From Candidatus Kaiserbacteria bacterium (lineage in GTDB: Bacteria > Patescibacteriota > Minisyncoccia > Phycocordibacterales > Phycocordibacteraceae), in NCBI GenBank assembly GCA_029288865.1, contig JARIGM010000031.1:1-40958 (forward strand): a stretch of 40,958 nucleotides of DNA, read 5' to 3'. A program made the position numbers and the translations under genes. This document shows, in pieces, positions 22,362 through 29,987 of this stretch. The notes under the pieces were generated by a model, which was not told the origin of the DNA, did no database searches, and was given only the letters and a program-made list of their open reading frames with translations. The stretch's first letter is position 1. Each line of letters begins with the position of its first letter.

Positions 22362-22555
22362 CAATTAAACGATTCGAGAAAAGTGTCCGGGTTTGCTTCT
22401 GCATCCAGAGCCATTTTCTTTAAGAACTCATCGGAGTTTCCCAACAATCTGATACGAGCTGACGATCGTATTGATTCCTCAGTAATTCCGAGAGCATCGA
22501 TGATCATTTTTACCCATACTTCCCGGGAACCCGGTTGTAACAGTCTCTGAGCCAT
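22361..22555 (-). CDS. 64-aa protein, unknown
   Basis: Not recognised. The start at 22555 follows GGGAGG with 5-nt spacing. A helical, charged protein ('REVWVKMIIDALGITEESIRSS', then 'DEFLKKMALDAEANPDTF'), no membrane segment; possibly a small DNA- or protein-binding helix bundle. Near-consensus promoter and shared terminator give it a unit of its own. Confidence 0.72.
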   Translation of the reverse strand: MAQRLLQPGSREVWVKMIIDALGITEESIRSSARIRLLGNSDEFLKKMALDAEANPDTFLESFN

Positions 22556-22592
22556 GATCGCCTCCCGCAATCTGTGCTTATCACCTATGTAG

Positions 22593-22621
22593 ATAATAAG
22601 TATTTAATGGTGTATTGTCAA
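22593..22621 (-). promoter_or_regulatory. Strong promoter, TTGACA-N17-TATTAT
   Basis: Minus strand: TTGACA (22616-22621), 17 nt, TATTAT (22593-22598). It drives the 64-aa gene. Confidence 0.85.
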
Positions 22622-22679
22622 TAAATTTATTACCTGAACTATAATCCGGCTGGCTTTTTCTTATATTTTACGGCTTTTC

Positions 22680-22688
22680 TGCTATAGT
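22680..22688 (+). promoter_or_regulatory. Extended -10 (TGCTATAGT) of valS
   Basis: TGC-TATAGT with the -10 ending 6 nt before the valS ATG, predicting a leaderless message. The -35 region is weak, as expected with an extended -10. Confidence 0.65.
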
Positions 22689-22694
22689 ATCTTC

Positions 22695-25424
22695 ATGGAT
22701 GAGGCACTAGAAAAGTTCCGGAAACCGTACGATCCGGCAAGCACCGAGGCAGGCATTTACAAGGCATGGGAAGAAAGCGGGTACTTCAACCCGGACAATC
22801 TCCCTGCCGATCTGATTGAAGACGGCACCACTGGAAGCGGCAAACCGTTCACTATTGTCATGCCACCCCCAAACGCGAACGGTAGCCTCCATGCCGGACA
22901 CGCGCTGTTCGTGACCCTTGAAGACCTCTTCACGCGCTTCAAGCGCATGCAGGGATACAAAGCCCTCTGGCTTCCCGGCGCAGACCATGCCGGATTCGAG
23001 ACCCAGGTGGTGTACGAAAAGCAGCTTGAGAAAGAAGGCCGCTCCCGCTTCAATATGGATCCGCAGGATCTGTACAACGAGATCTACGATTTCACCATCA
23101 AGAACAAAGCGCACATGGAAGACCAGGTGCGTTCACTGGGTGCATCCTGCGATTGGTCTCGCGAGAAGTTCACGCTCGATCCCGAGATCGTGGAGAAAGT
23201 GCAAGCAACATTCATCAAGATGTATCAGGACGAGCTCGTCTATCGCGGTAAGCGCATCGTGAACTGGTGTTCGAAGCATCAGACTTCCCTCTCGGATGTC
23301 GAGACGGAGAGCGTCGAGGAACCATCAAAGCTTTACTATTTCAAATACGGTCCGTTCGAGATAGCGACCGCGCGTCCTGAGACCAAGTTCGGCGATAAGT
23401 ATGTCGTCATGCATCCGGAAGATGCACGCTATGCGCAGTACGAGCACGGCCAGAAGCTCACCGTCGAATGGATCAATGGCCCGCTCGAAGCAACGATCAT
23501 CAAAGATCCGGTCATTGATATGGAATTCGGTACCGGCGTGATGACGATCACACCATGGCACTCACAAGTGGACTTCGAGCTCGCGAATAAGCACGGCCTC
23601 GATATGGAACAGATCATCGACTGGCGTGGCAAGCTCCTCCCGATCGCGCAGGAATTCGCAGGCATGAAGATCACCGAAGCGCGCGAGAAGATCGTCGAGA
23701 AGCTCCAAGCAAAGGGTCTCGTCACACGTATCGAGGAGAACTATAAGCACGTCGTGAAGCGCTGCTATAAGTGCAACACGCTCATCGAGCCACAGGTGAA
23801 GGACCAGTGGTTCGTAAAGATGGCCCCGCTCGCACGCATGGCACTCGACGCATCTGATCGCGGTGATTTTAAATTCATTCCCGAGCACGAGGAAAAGGTC
23901 TTCCGTTACTGGATGGAGAACGCACTCGACTGGAACGTCTCGCGACAGATCATCTGGGGTATTCCGATCCCTGCGCACTTCTGTGTGACCTGCGAGACGC
24001 CGAAGGTGGGCGGCGTGGTTGAATCCAAGTGGTTTATCGTACGCCACGGCGAGACTGAGATGAATCTCAAGCGTCAGATCCAAGGCCAGAATGATTCCCC
24101 ACTCACAGAAACCGGTCGTGCCCAGATCGAGAAGAGCGCGAAAGAACTCGCGAAACACAATATCGACCTGATCATCAGCTCAGACCTTGGCCGCACCAAA
24201 GAGACTTCAGAGATTATCGCGAAAGCGACAGGCGCAGAGATCCTGTACGAACCAGCGCTCCGCGAACGCAGCTACGGGCCGCATGAAGGAAAAAGCTACG
24301 ATGAAATCGATCATGTTCATAGAAATCTGAACGGATATCACGAGTCTGTTGAAGGGGTTGAGGCATACATCGACGTCGAGAACCGTGCATGGAGCGCATT
24401 CGAAGAATATCGGAAGACGCACCGAGCGAAAAATGTCGTTATCGTGACGCATGGCGGCGTGATGCGCACGCTCCGTCGCCGACTCTATGACCTTTCGCCC
24501 GAAGAAGCTATGGATGCAGAAGGAATGAAAAACGGTGAATACATAGCGCTCGATCACCTCGACAGCGCATGCGCGAACTGCGGCGGAGAGCTTTTCAAGG
24601 CTGACACTGATACATTCGACACATGGTTCTCATCGGGCCAATGGCCACTCCTCACGACTGGCTTTGATCCTGCAGGAGAAAGCAGCGTCGACTTCCCTAC
24701 CTATTACCCAACGGACGTGATGGAAACCGGCCGGGACCTCGTGTTCAAGTGGGTGCCGCGCATGATCATCTTCGGTCTTTATCTCGCACAGAAGGCGCCA
24801 TTCCATACGATCTACCTGCACGGTCTCGTAAATGACGCGAACGGCAAGAAGATGAGCAAATCCAAAGGCAACGTCGTGAATCCGCTCGATCTCACCAGCA
24901 AGTACGGCACCGATGCGCTTCGTATGGCGCTCGTCGTGGGAAATACGCCAGGCACTGACCTCGCACTACGCGAAGATAAAGTAAAAGGTTACAAACACTT
25001 TGCGAATAAGATCTGGAACATCGCGCGCTTCGTGCTTGAAAACACGTACGACGCAGACCTGGATGCTCCGCTGAGCGATTTCGATGCGCTCATGCTTCGT
25101 GAGTTCGAAGAGATGGCAGCAGACGTAACCCGAGATCTCGAAGAATACCGTCCGCATCTTGCTGCAGAAAAAGCGTACCACTATGTCTGGCACAAGTTCG
25201 CCGATGAGATTCTTGAGGCGTCCAAGCCTATCCTTGCAGATTCGGACACGCCTGATGCAGTTGCATCGCGTAAGGCACTGCTACGCGGCCTCCTCGCGGG
25301 CTCACTCAAGCTCCTGCATCCATTCATGCCATTCGTAACAGAAGAGATCTGGCAGAGCATCCCAGGCACTACAAACATGCTCATGGTTTCTTCGTGGCCT
25401 GCTCGCTCGAGTGAAAAATCATAG
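22695..25424 (+). CDS. valS: Valyl-tRNA synthetase with inserted histidine-phosphatase domain
   Basis: 909 aa, class I synthetase. 'HAGH' (HIGH motif) at 66-69, editing domain with 'ATARPETKFGDKYVV', 'VSRQIIWGIPIPAHF', and 'KMSKS' at 719-723. The zinc-ribbon pairs are Cys430/Cys433 ('CVTC') and Cys626/Cys629 ('CANC'), almost 200 residues apart because a complete histidine-phosphatase domain lies between them (see separate entry). Without it the protein is about 720 aa, because the C-terminal coiled-coil arm of typical ValRS is missing ('...LMVSSWPARSSEKS' ends it). The frame is open throughout, so this is a genuine fusion. ValS rather than IleS is chosen on overall motif wording; less certain than the class. 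Confidence 0.92.
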   Translation: MDEALEKFRKPYDPASTEAGIYKAWEESGYFNPDNLPADLIEDGTTGSGKPFTIVMPPPNANGSLHAGHALFVTLEDLFTRFKRMQGYKALWLPGADHAGFETQVVYEKQLEKEGRSRFNMDPQDLYNEIYDFTIKNKAHMEDQVRSLGASCDWSREKFTLDPEIVEKVQATFIKMYQDELVYRGKRIVNWCSKHQTSLSDVETESVEEPSKLYYFKYGPFEIATARPETKFGDKYVVMHPEDARYAQYEHGQKLTVEWINGPLEATIIKDPVIDMEFGTGVMTITPWHSQVDFELANKHGLDMEQIIDWRGKLLPIAQEFAGMKITEAREKIVEKLQAKGLVTRIEENYKHVVKRCYKCNTLIEPQVKDQWFVKMAPLARMALDASDRGDFKFIPEHEEKVFRYWMENALDWNVSRQIIWGIPIPAHFCVTCETPKVGGVVESKWFIVRHGETEMNLKRQIQGQNDSPLTETGRAQIEKSAKELAKHNIDLIISSDLGRTKETSEIIAKATGAEILYEPALRERSYGPHEGKSYDEIDHVHRNLNGYHESVEGVEAYIDVENRAWSAFEEYRKTHRAKNVVIVTHGGVMRTLRRRLYDLSPEEAMDAEGMKNGEYIALDHLDSACANCGGELFKADTDTFDTWFSSGQWPLLTTGFDPAGESSVDFPTYYPTDVMETGRDLVFKWVPRMIIFGLYLAQKAPFHTIYLHGLVNDANGKKMSKSKGNVVNPLDLTSKYGTDALRMALVVGNTPGTDLALREDKVKGYKHFANKIWNIARFVLENTYDADLDAPLSDFDALMLREFEEMAADVTRDLEEYRPHLAAEKAYHYVWHKFADEILEASKPILADSDTPDAVASRKALLRGLLAGSLKLLHPFMPFVTEEIWQSIPGTTNMLMVSSWPARSSEKS
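24024..24560 (+). other. Histidine-phosphatase (phosphoglycerate-mutase-like) domain inside valS
   Basis: Residues about 444-622 of ValS. The catalytic set is complete: 'VRHGETEMN' (Arg450, His451), 'SSDLGRTKETSEII' (Arg500), 'ALRERSYGPHEGKS' (Glu524) and 'VIVTHGGVMRTL' (His586). It is flanked by the two CxxC pairs of the zinc ribbon, so the insertion point is the ribbon tip. Confidence 0.9.
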
Positions 25425-25426
25425 AG

Positions 25427-25432
25427 TATACT
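25427..25432 (+). promoter_or_regulatory. -10 box (TATACT) of prsW
   Basis: TATACT 6 nt before the ATG at 25439, predicting a leaderless message. It lies just after the valS stop. Confidence 0.6.
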
Positions 25433-25438
25433 AGAGAA

Positions 25439-26191
25439 ATGATTGGACCGATCCAAGCTATCGGCTATGCCCTCCTTGCCGGAGTCGTTCCGGCGCTTAT
25501 CTGGTTATATTTCTTGCTGCGCGAAGATAGGCGAAATCCTGAACCCCCACTGATCGTACTTATCGCCTTTGTGGCGGGCATGATCGCCGTATTGCTCGTG
25601 ATCGGACCCGAAAGCGCATTTCTGAATTACGCCGTCGAGCATTTTTCTGGCTGCTCGAACGATAACGTCTGCACACCGGTCATAGTCGGCTGGGCAACAA
25701 TCGAAGAGGTTACGAAATACCTTCTTTGCGCGGTGCTCGTGCTCTGGCGACGTGAGGTGGACGAATCGTTGGACCTCGTCGTATATATGATCACGACAGC
25801 GCTCGGCTTTGCAGCACTCGAGAATACTTTGTTCCTCATTGCGCCATTCATGCAAGGCACCATCACGCTCGGCCTCGCCACTGACGTTCAGCGATTCATC
25901 GGCTCAACCCTCGTGCATGTGATATCTTCATCTGCGATCGGGTTTTCGCTCGCCTTCACGTACCGCAAAATGATGAGCGTCGAAGGGTATGCGCTGCGTG
26001 CGACCATTGCCTCAGGCGGACTTATCCTCGCGATCGCATTGCACAGCGTTTTCAACTTCTTTATAATCAATCATAACGGCGATCAGAAGGTACTCGCGTT
26101 CTTTACCGTCTGGACATCTGTTGTCGTGTTCTTCGCATTATTCGAACTGCTGAAGTATTTTCGATATCGCACCTTATCCGCAAACCGATAA
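25439..26191 (+). CDS. PrsW-family intramembrane protease
   Basis: 250 aa with about seven or eight transmembrane segments. 'IEEVTK' (Glu89, Glu90, Lys93), 'GFAALENTLF' (Glu128, Asn129) and 'LHSVFNFF' (His202, Asn206) are the PrsW glutamic-protease motifs. In Bacillus PrsW cleaves an anti-sigma factor; here the substrate is unknown. The following hsp20 gene starts 12 nt after it, so a stress-linked pair is possible. Confidence 0.9.
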   Translation: MIGPIQAIGYALLAGVVPALIWLYFLLREDRRNPEPPLIVLIAFVAGMIAVLLVIGPESAFLNYAVEHFSGCSNDNVCTPVIVGWATIEEVTKYLLCAVLVLWRREVDESLDLVVYMITTALGFAALENTLFLIAPFMQGTITLGLATDVQRFIGSTLVHVISSSAIGFSLAFTYRKMMSVEGYALRATIASGGLILAIALHSVFNFFIINHNGDQKVLAFFTVWTSVVVFFALFELLKYFRYRTLSANR

Positions 26192-26203
26192 ATTATTTGT
26201 ACT

Positions 26204-26752
26204 ATGGCACTGAAAAAACGATCTTTCTTCGAACGACTCTCCGGCAGCGCTGGAGAAGATTTTGATACGTTCGAAGAAGACGGCCCGCAAGTACACACGA
26301 CCTTCCCGCGCGACCTTCGCCCCTCAGCCACTGCAGCAGCTCCAATGCAAGGCACGGCAATGGGCGTCATTCCGCAGCCAGCAGTTCATACCGCTTATCT
26401 CCATGGCGATGAAGAACCATCTGAGGGCCAGCTTCCTGTTGACGTCTACCAGACACCAAGCGAAATCGTGATTCGTACCTTTATCGCAGGCGTACGGCCA
26501 GACGAAGTGAATGTTTCAATAAGCCGCGATATGGTCACCATCGAAGGCGCACGCGAAGAACGCGCAACTGTCTCAGAGAATGATTATTTCCATCATGAAC
26601 TCTTCTGGGGATCCTTCTCGCGCACTATTCTCCTTCCTCAGGAAATCGACGTCGAGAATTCATCTGCAGGCGCAAAAGATGGCCTCATGACCATCATCTT
26701 GCCGAAACTCGATAAGGCAAAGCAGACGAAGCTGCGCGTTAAAGCCGGCTAA
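26204..26752 (+). CDS. Hsp20/alpha-crystallin small heat-shock protein
   Basis: 182 aa. The alpha-crystallin domain runs from about residue 80 ('LPVDVYQTPSEIVIRTFIAG') through 'VSISRDMVTIEGAREE' to 'SAGAKDGLMTIILPKLDKAK'. The N-terminal 75 residues are disordered with Ala/Pro. ATP-independent holdase. Downstream of prsW; 5 bp from the convergent stop of the DUF2914-like gene, with no obvious terminator between. Confidence 0.93.
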   Translation: MALKKRSFFERLSGSAGEDFDTFEEDGPQVHTTFPRDLRPSATAAAPMQGTAMGVIPQPAVHTAYLHGDEEPSEGQLPVDVYQTPSEIVIRTFIAGVRPDEVNVSISRDMVTIEGAREERATVSENDYFHHELFWGSFSRTILLPQEIDVENSSAGAKDGLMTIILPKLDKAKQTKLRVKAG

Positions 26753-26757
26753 TTCCT

Positions 26758-27864
26758 TTATTTTCGCTCTGTGTGCAGAGATGGTGTGCTTGATGCTGCG
26801 ATAGCGGTGAATTCAATGCGACCGATCACCTGCCGTGACGCGGTCTCTATAGATACGCGATATTTTCCGGGCTGGACATTCGAGAGTATGGAGTAGCCGC
26901 GGTATCCGCCATTCCTACCACCAGAGATAGCGAACGGCACGACAGAGCGTGTCTTCCAGCTGTGGGCTACAGTGTCGTATACCTCCCATTCGTGGATAAC
27001 AGACGTTCCGAAGTTTGTAGGTGCAAATACTGAGCTGTACGCCACGAGCGAGTCTCCAGGCGCTACATGCACCACTATTTGATACAACGGCCCGAACTGC
27101 CACCACTGCCGAGTCGGCGCAGCCTCTGCCTGTACTTCATACCCTCCTGGGACGCGCTCAATACCGTGATAGATGTCCGAATCTGAAAGCGTAAGCGGGA
27201 TTGGAGGTATCAGGCCCGCAAAATAGGAGCCGACCACGATTGCCACAATCAGAGCGCTTGGCGCCAGGACTGTTATCCATGCGCCTGCAAGACGCTTGAG
27301 ATTAATTGCCGCCAGCAAGCTGATGAGTATCGCGAAGATGCCGATAGTCGCAAGCGTACTTTCGAGGAAAATAAGCGGTGAGAGCGAGTGTAAGAGCAGC
27401 GGTAACGCAAAGATGAGGTATGTATAAAGCGCGAAGAAGAACAGGGTCGTCTGAAACGCCAGATGACTTCTAAAGTCACGGAAGAGCTCGTTTCCGATAA
27501 ACACGGCAGCAAGCACGAGCAAGAATGGCCAACTCGCAAACACAAAAGCGCTCTTAGTATAAAAGATGAGGAATCCACTCAACAGATTCCCCGTGAAGAA
27601 TTGCACGCCGAGCGGGAGCAGAACGTTCAACACTTTCCAAATAATTCCCTGCTTCTGGTCATATCCGCGCGCTACAAAAAGATAATTACCGAGGATACAG
27701 ATTGCCACAGCAACGATATACACGCTGAATAAGATATATGCGACCGCAATCGAGACGAGCAGAAATGTAAAGATGTCGCTCACGAAGCCAGCTACATACA
27801 CCAGCGTCGAGATGTGCCGTTCGTTCTTCTTAGCCCATGCCAGGAGGTTCTGGATGAATTTCAT
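26758..27864 (-). CDS. Polytopic membrane protein, DUF2914-like C-terminus
   Basis: 368 aa. About eight membrane segments (roughly 15-215), then an outside beta domain. The segment 'VIHEWEVYDTVAHSWKTRS...GKYRVSIETASRQVIGRIEF' fits DUF2914-type domains. Function unknown; envelope-linked. I start it at the ATG at 27864: TATAGT (27871-27876, minus) is 6 nt upstream. A longer frame begins at 27882 inside that promoter. tRNA-Phe ends 21 nt before the ATG. Confidence 0.82.
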   Translation of the reverse strand: MKFIQNLLAWAKKNERHISTLVYVAGFVSDIFTFLLVSIAVAYILFSVYIVAVAICILGNYLFVARGYDQKQGIIWKVLNVLLPLGVQFFTGNLLSGFLIFYTKSAFVFASWPFLLVLAAVFIGNELFRDFRSHLAFQTTLFFFALYTYLIFALPLLLHSLSPLIFLESTLATIGIFAILISLLAAINLKRLAGAWITVLAPSALIVAIVVGSYFAGLIPPIPLTLSDSDIYHGIERVPGGYEVQAEAAPTRQWWQFGPLYQIVVHVAPGDSLVAYSSVFAPTNFGTSVIHEWEVYDTVAHSWKTRSVVPFAISGGRNGGYRGYSILSNVQPGKYRVSIETASRQVIGRIEFTAIAASSTPSLHTERK

Positions 27865-27885
27865 GAGTAAACTATACCGCACGAA

Positions 27886-27961
27886 TGGTGCTTGGGGCCG
27901 GTCTCGAACCGGCGACCCCTTCCTCTTCAGGGAAGTGCTCTACCAACTGAGCTACCCAAGC
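27886..27961 (-). tRNA. tRNA-Phe(GAA)
   Basis: Acceptor GCTTGGG/CCCAAGC, D-arm GCTC..GAGC, anticodon stem CTTCC/GGAAG around CTGAAGA (anticodon GAA), T-arm GCCGG-TTCGAGA-CCGGC, discriminator A and encoded CCA (27888-27886). Confidence 0.97.
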
Positions 27962-28006
27962 AATAGAGGCATAATATCATAAACCTGAGCCTTTTCTAGA
28001 GCCTCG

Positions 28007-28321
28007 CTACATGTTGGATTTGTACCGTTCCATAGCCTCTTTGAGCTGTTCTGGGGATGGTAATCCGAACAATCCGGCGGACGTACTGCTGGCATTGGTC
28101 CCGGGAAGCTGCATGATCTTCAGGTACGGAGCCAGGAGCGGCAAGAGGAAGAACGGCAGTACCAGCACGACGGTCCAGATGATGAGCTTCCCGATAAACG
28201 CCATACGCCCGACTGCCTGCATGCGCTTGAGTATCCGATTATTTTCCTCTGCTGCATCGAGCGAATCCTCGACCAGCTCTTTGAGCTCGTTAAATTCTTT
28301 GCGCGTAATCTCTTCGTTCAT
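28007..28321 (-). CDS. Small membrane protein with coiled-coil N-terminus
   Basis: 104 aa, not recognised. A charged helical part (about 1-35, 'ELKELVEDSLDAAEENNRILKRM') precedes one or two transmembrane helices (about 40-68) and a Ser/Pro tail. TATAAT (28331-28336, minus) is 9 nt before the ATG, with no Shine-Dalgarno. The shape is common among Parcubacterial hypothetical proteins. Confidence 0.78.
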   Translation of the reverse strand: MNEEITRKEFNELKELVEDSLDAAEENNRILKRMQAVGRMAFIGKLIIWTVVLVLPFFLLPLLAPYLKIMQLPGTNASSTSAGLFGLPSPEQLKEAMERYKSNM

Positions 28322-28356
28322 GTTTCTCGAATTATAGCATTCAGGGAGTGGGCATG

Positions 28357-28385
28357 AAAAAGCCCACGCGTGGCGCGGGCTTTTC
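28357..28385 (-). terminator. Intrinsic terminator
   Basis: AAAAGCCC-a-CGC-gtg-GCG-c-GGGCTTTT; on minus it ends the 81-aa gene, and it precedes the 104-aa gene's promoter. Confidence 0.75.
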
Positions 28386-28387
28386 TG

Positions 28388-28633
28388 TCATCGAGGTGGC
28401 AAGTGGAAATCGGTCCGATCTCCTGGATCCGGCCATGAAGGTGGAGGATCGGGATTCAGTGAGATGGGTTTCGGGAAGATGGCGACTACTATTGCGATTA
28501 CTGCTAACAGTACTGCAAGCACGAGTTGGGCCCGGTCGATGATTTCTCCGTCACGGAATGACTGCGATGCAAGATAGATTGCGATCGCAAGAAAACACAC
28601 AACCAGGAAAATCTTCTGCCCTACTTTCAGCAT
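28388..28633 (-). CDS. 81-aa two-helix membrane protein
   Basis: Not recognised. Two transmembrane helices (about 7-23 and 36-53) and a Pro-rich tail ('FPKPISLNPDPPPSWPDP'). GGAGGG lies 6 nt before the ATG; own promoter and terminator. Belongs to the class of short Shine-Dalgarno-led units. Confidence 0.75.
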   Translation of the reverse strand: MLKVGQKIFLVVCFLAIAIYLASQSFRDGEIIDRAQLVLAVLLAVIAIVVAIFPKPISLNPDPPPSWPDPGDRTDFHLPPR

Positions 28634-28672
28634 ATTCAGCCCTCCAAAAAGGTCAAAAGCAACCTAATTCTG

Positions 28673-28700
28673 AGCATAAACTCAACAAGAGAAATGTCAA
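28673..28700 (-). promoter_or_regulatory. Promoter, TTGACA-N16-TATGCT
   Basis: Minus: TTGACA (28695-28700), 16 nt, TATGCT (28673-28678); drives the 81-aa gene, directly after tRNA-Arg. Confidence 0.7.
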
Positions 28701-28709
28701 TTCTATTTG

Positions 28710-28781
28710 TGCCGCTAGCAGGAATCGGACCTACATCTACCCCTTAGGACGGGGCTGTTCTATCCATTGAACTATAACGGC
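28710..28781 (-). tRNA. tRNA-Arg(CCT)
   Basis: Acceptor GCCGTTA/TAGCGGC (one G-T pair), anticodon loop GTCCTAA (anticodon CCT), T-arm GTAGG-TCCGATT-CCTGC with C at position 55, discriminator A. CCA not encoded. Confidence 0.93.
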
Positions 28782-28806
28782 GAAGCGAACAATATCTCAA
28801 GGCTAA

Positions 28807-28845
28807 CACAAAACCCGGTAGACCGCAGGCCTACCGGGTTTTGTG
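28807..28845. terminator. Intrinsic terminator
   Basis: ACAAAACCCGGTAG / CTACCGGGTTTTGT, 14-bp perfect stem. It ends the glutaredoxin gene on minus. Confidence 0.88.
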
Positions 28846-28855
28846 CCGCATCTAC

Positions 28856-29104
28856 TTACGCAGCAATGCCGAGCAGCTCAGAAAGCTTCTCCTTATCGAA
28901 ACCGACGATCACATCATCGCCAATCGTGATAACAGGAACAGCCATCCCGCCACTCTTCTCGACCATTTCCTGACGCTTTTCCATGTCAGCTGCGACATCG
29001 AATTCGCTGTAGGTGACACCATTTTTCTTGAAAAACTCCTTGGTCATCTCGCAGAAATGGCAAGTCGGGGTGCTATAGATCACAACGTTTTTTTCTTCAG
29101 TCAT
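28856..29104 (-). CDS. Glutaredoxin-like (NrdH/Grx) protein
   Basis: 82 aa, thioredoxin fold. Redox pair Cys15-Cys18 in 'STPTCHFCEMT', cis-Pro in 'GGMAVPVITIG', and C-terminal 'GFDKEKLSELLG'. Likely a small dithiol reductant, perhaps fed by TrxB at 13998. A TATACT box (29125-29130, minus) sits 20 nt before the ATG; GGAGGG between them is too far for a normal ribosome-binding site. Confidence 0.9.
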   Translation of the reverse strand: MTEEKNVVIYSTPTCHFCEMTKEFFKKNGVTYSEFDVAADMEKRQEMVEKSGGMAVPVITIGDDVIVGFDKEKLSELLGIAA

Positions 29105-29159
29105 ATATTTTGTGTTAGTCCCTCCAGTATACCACTTCTAGTTATCCACAGGTCTTTGT

Positions 29160-29195
29160 GCGGATAGGGAGAATCGGACTCCCGCCCGGGCTTGA
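29160..29195 (-). pseudogene. 3' half of a tRNA (remnant, Glu(CTC)-like)
   Basis: On minus: TTCTCAA resembling an anticodon loop (anticodon CTC), then GCCCG, variable bases, T-arm GGGAG-TCCGATT-CTCCC and TATCCGC ending in A. The matching 5' half is missing: instead a 12-bp hairpin (29198-29224) precedes it. Confidence 0.45.
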
Positions 29196-29197
29196 GA

Positions 29198-29224
29198 AAT
29201 GAAAGGATTCGGGGAATCCTTTCA
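29198..29224 (-). terminator. 12-bp hairpin after tRNA-Gly
   Basis: ATGAAAGGATTC-CCC-GAATCCTTTCAT followed by TTCTC on minus. Plausible weak terminator for tRNA-Gly; T-run is poor. Confidence 0.45.
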
Positions 29225-29240
29225 TCGGTTATACGCAAAG

Positions 29241-29311
29241 TGCAGAATACGAGAATCGAACTCGTACCTGGTGCTTGGGAAGCACCCGTTCTACCACTAA
29301 ACTAATTCTGC
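29241..29311 (-). tRNA. tRNA-Gly(CCC)
   Basis: Acceptor GCAGAAT/ATTCTGC, anticodon stem GGTGC/GCACC around TTCCCAA (anticodon CCC), T-arm ACGAG-TTCGATT-CTCGT, discriminator A. CCA not encoded. Short D-arm. Confidence 0.93.
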
Positions 29312-29350
29312 ACTTTGTAGATAACCGCGTTCTTCGAACTATATCCGCTG

Positions 29351-29734
29351 TTATGAGCCCTGCACGGGCTTTTTCTGCCAGAACATCGCCCAGCCGAACC
29401 ATTTCTGCCACCACGATACTGGCGGCGTACTAGTCGCCTGCTTGCCAGGTACTACGATAATAACGCCCTCGCCGGGACGCGCAACACCGAACGTCTCGCG
29501 CAACGTCGCCTCCTTTCCGCGCTCGGTCGAGAGCTCGTTAATATCCTTCTCCAACGACTGTTGACGCGTCTGGAGGCTTGCGAGCTGCTTCTGGGTGTCC
29601 TGCGCAGTGTGCCGAGCGATCTCCTCCTTTCGAGCGATATTCACGTTCAGAAACACCAGCCACACCAGCAGCACCGAGAGTGCGCCAGCAATCACGTAGT
29701 CCTTCAATCTTGCCTTGCTCGGCCGTCTCGCCAT
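29351..29734 (-). CDS. FtsB/DivIC-like septum protein
   Basis: 127 aa. Short basic cytoplasmic start, one transmembrane helix (about 13-32), coiled coil (about 35-75, 'LASLQTRQQSLEKDINEL') and the family motif 'RETFGVARPGEGVIIV'. Part of the division complex with FtsL/FtsQ. TATACT (29741-29746, minus) is 6 nt before the ATG. Confidence 0.9.
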   Translation of the reverse strand: MARRPSKARLKDYVIAGALSVLLVWLVFLNVNIARKEEIARHTAQDTQKQLASLQTRQQSLEKDINELSTERGKEATLRETFGVARPGEGVIIVVPGKQATSTPPVSWWQKWFGWAMFWQKKPVQGS

Positions 29735-29856
29735 TTTCCTAGTATATCAGTCGCCACAACCCAGAGGCCATGCTAACGTATAAGCATAAAGTTCTTTTAG
29801 ACTTGGCGAAACTGGTGTGACTGGGCGTTTCTCTGAATACATAGGAGGAGCAGATA

Positions 29857-29922
29857 ATGTCATTACGCTTGCCTTTTGACATGATTAGCCGCCCCTCGGT
29901 TTCCAAACCGAGGGGCTTTTTT
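29857..29922 (+). other. Shine-Dalgarno-led start running into a terminator
   Basis: AGGAGG (29843-29848), 8-nt spacer, ATG at 29857, frame 'MSLRLPFDMISRPSVSKPRGF' and then a strong terminator (29891-29922) inside the frame. The open frame formally continues to 30114, but most transcripts should stop first. Upstream 29800-29830 can form GAAAC/GTTTC. May be a nonstop or attenuation device, or a small RNA. Confidence 0.4.
29891..29922 (+). terminator. Strong intrinsic terminator
   Basis: GCCCCTCGGTTT-CC-AAACCGAGGGGC then TTTTTT. Confidence 0.92.
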
Positions 29923-29987
29923 AACAGCAAAGAATGCGTCAATTACAGCGGCCGAGGTAGTAGCATACCGATAGTGATGGCACCGGA

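Noticed and set aside
29160-29238. Complete tRNA here
   Set aside because: No D-arm and no pairing partner for the anticodon stem; only the 3' half fits.
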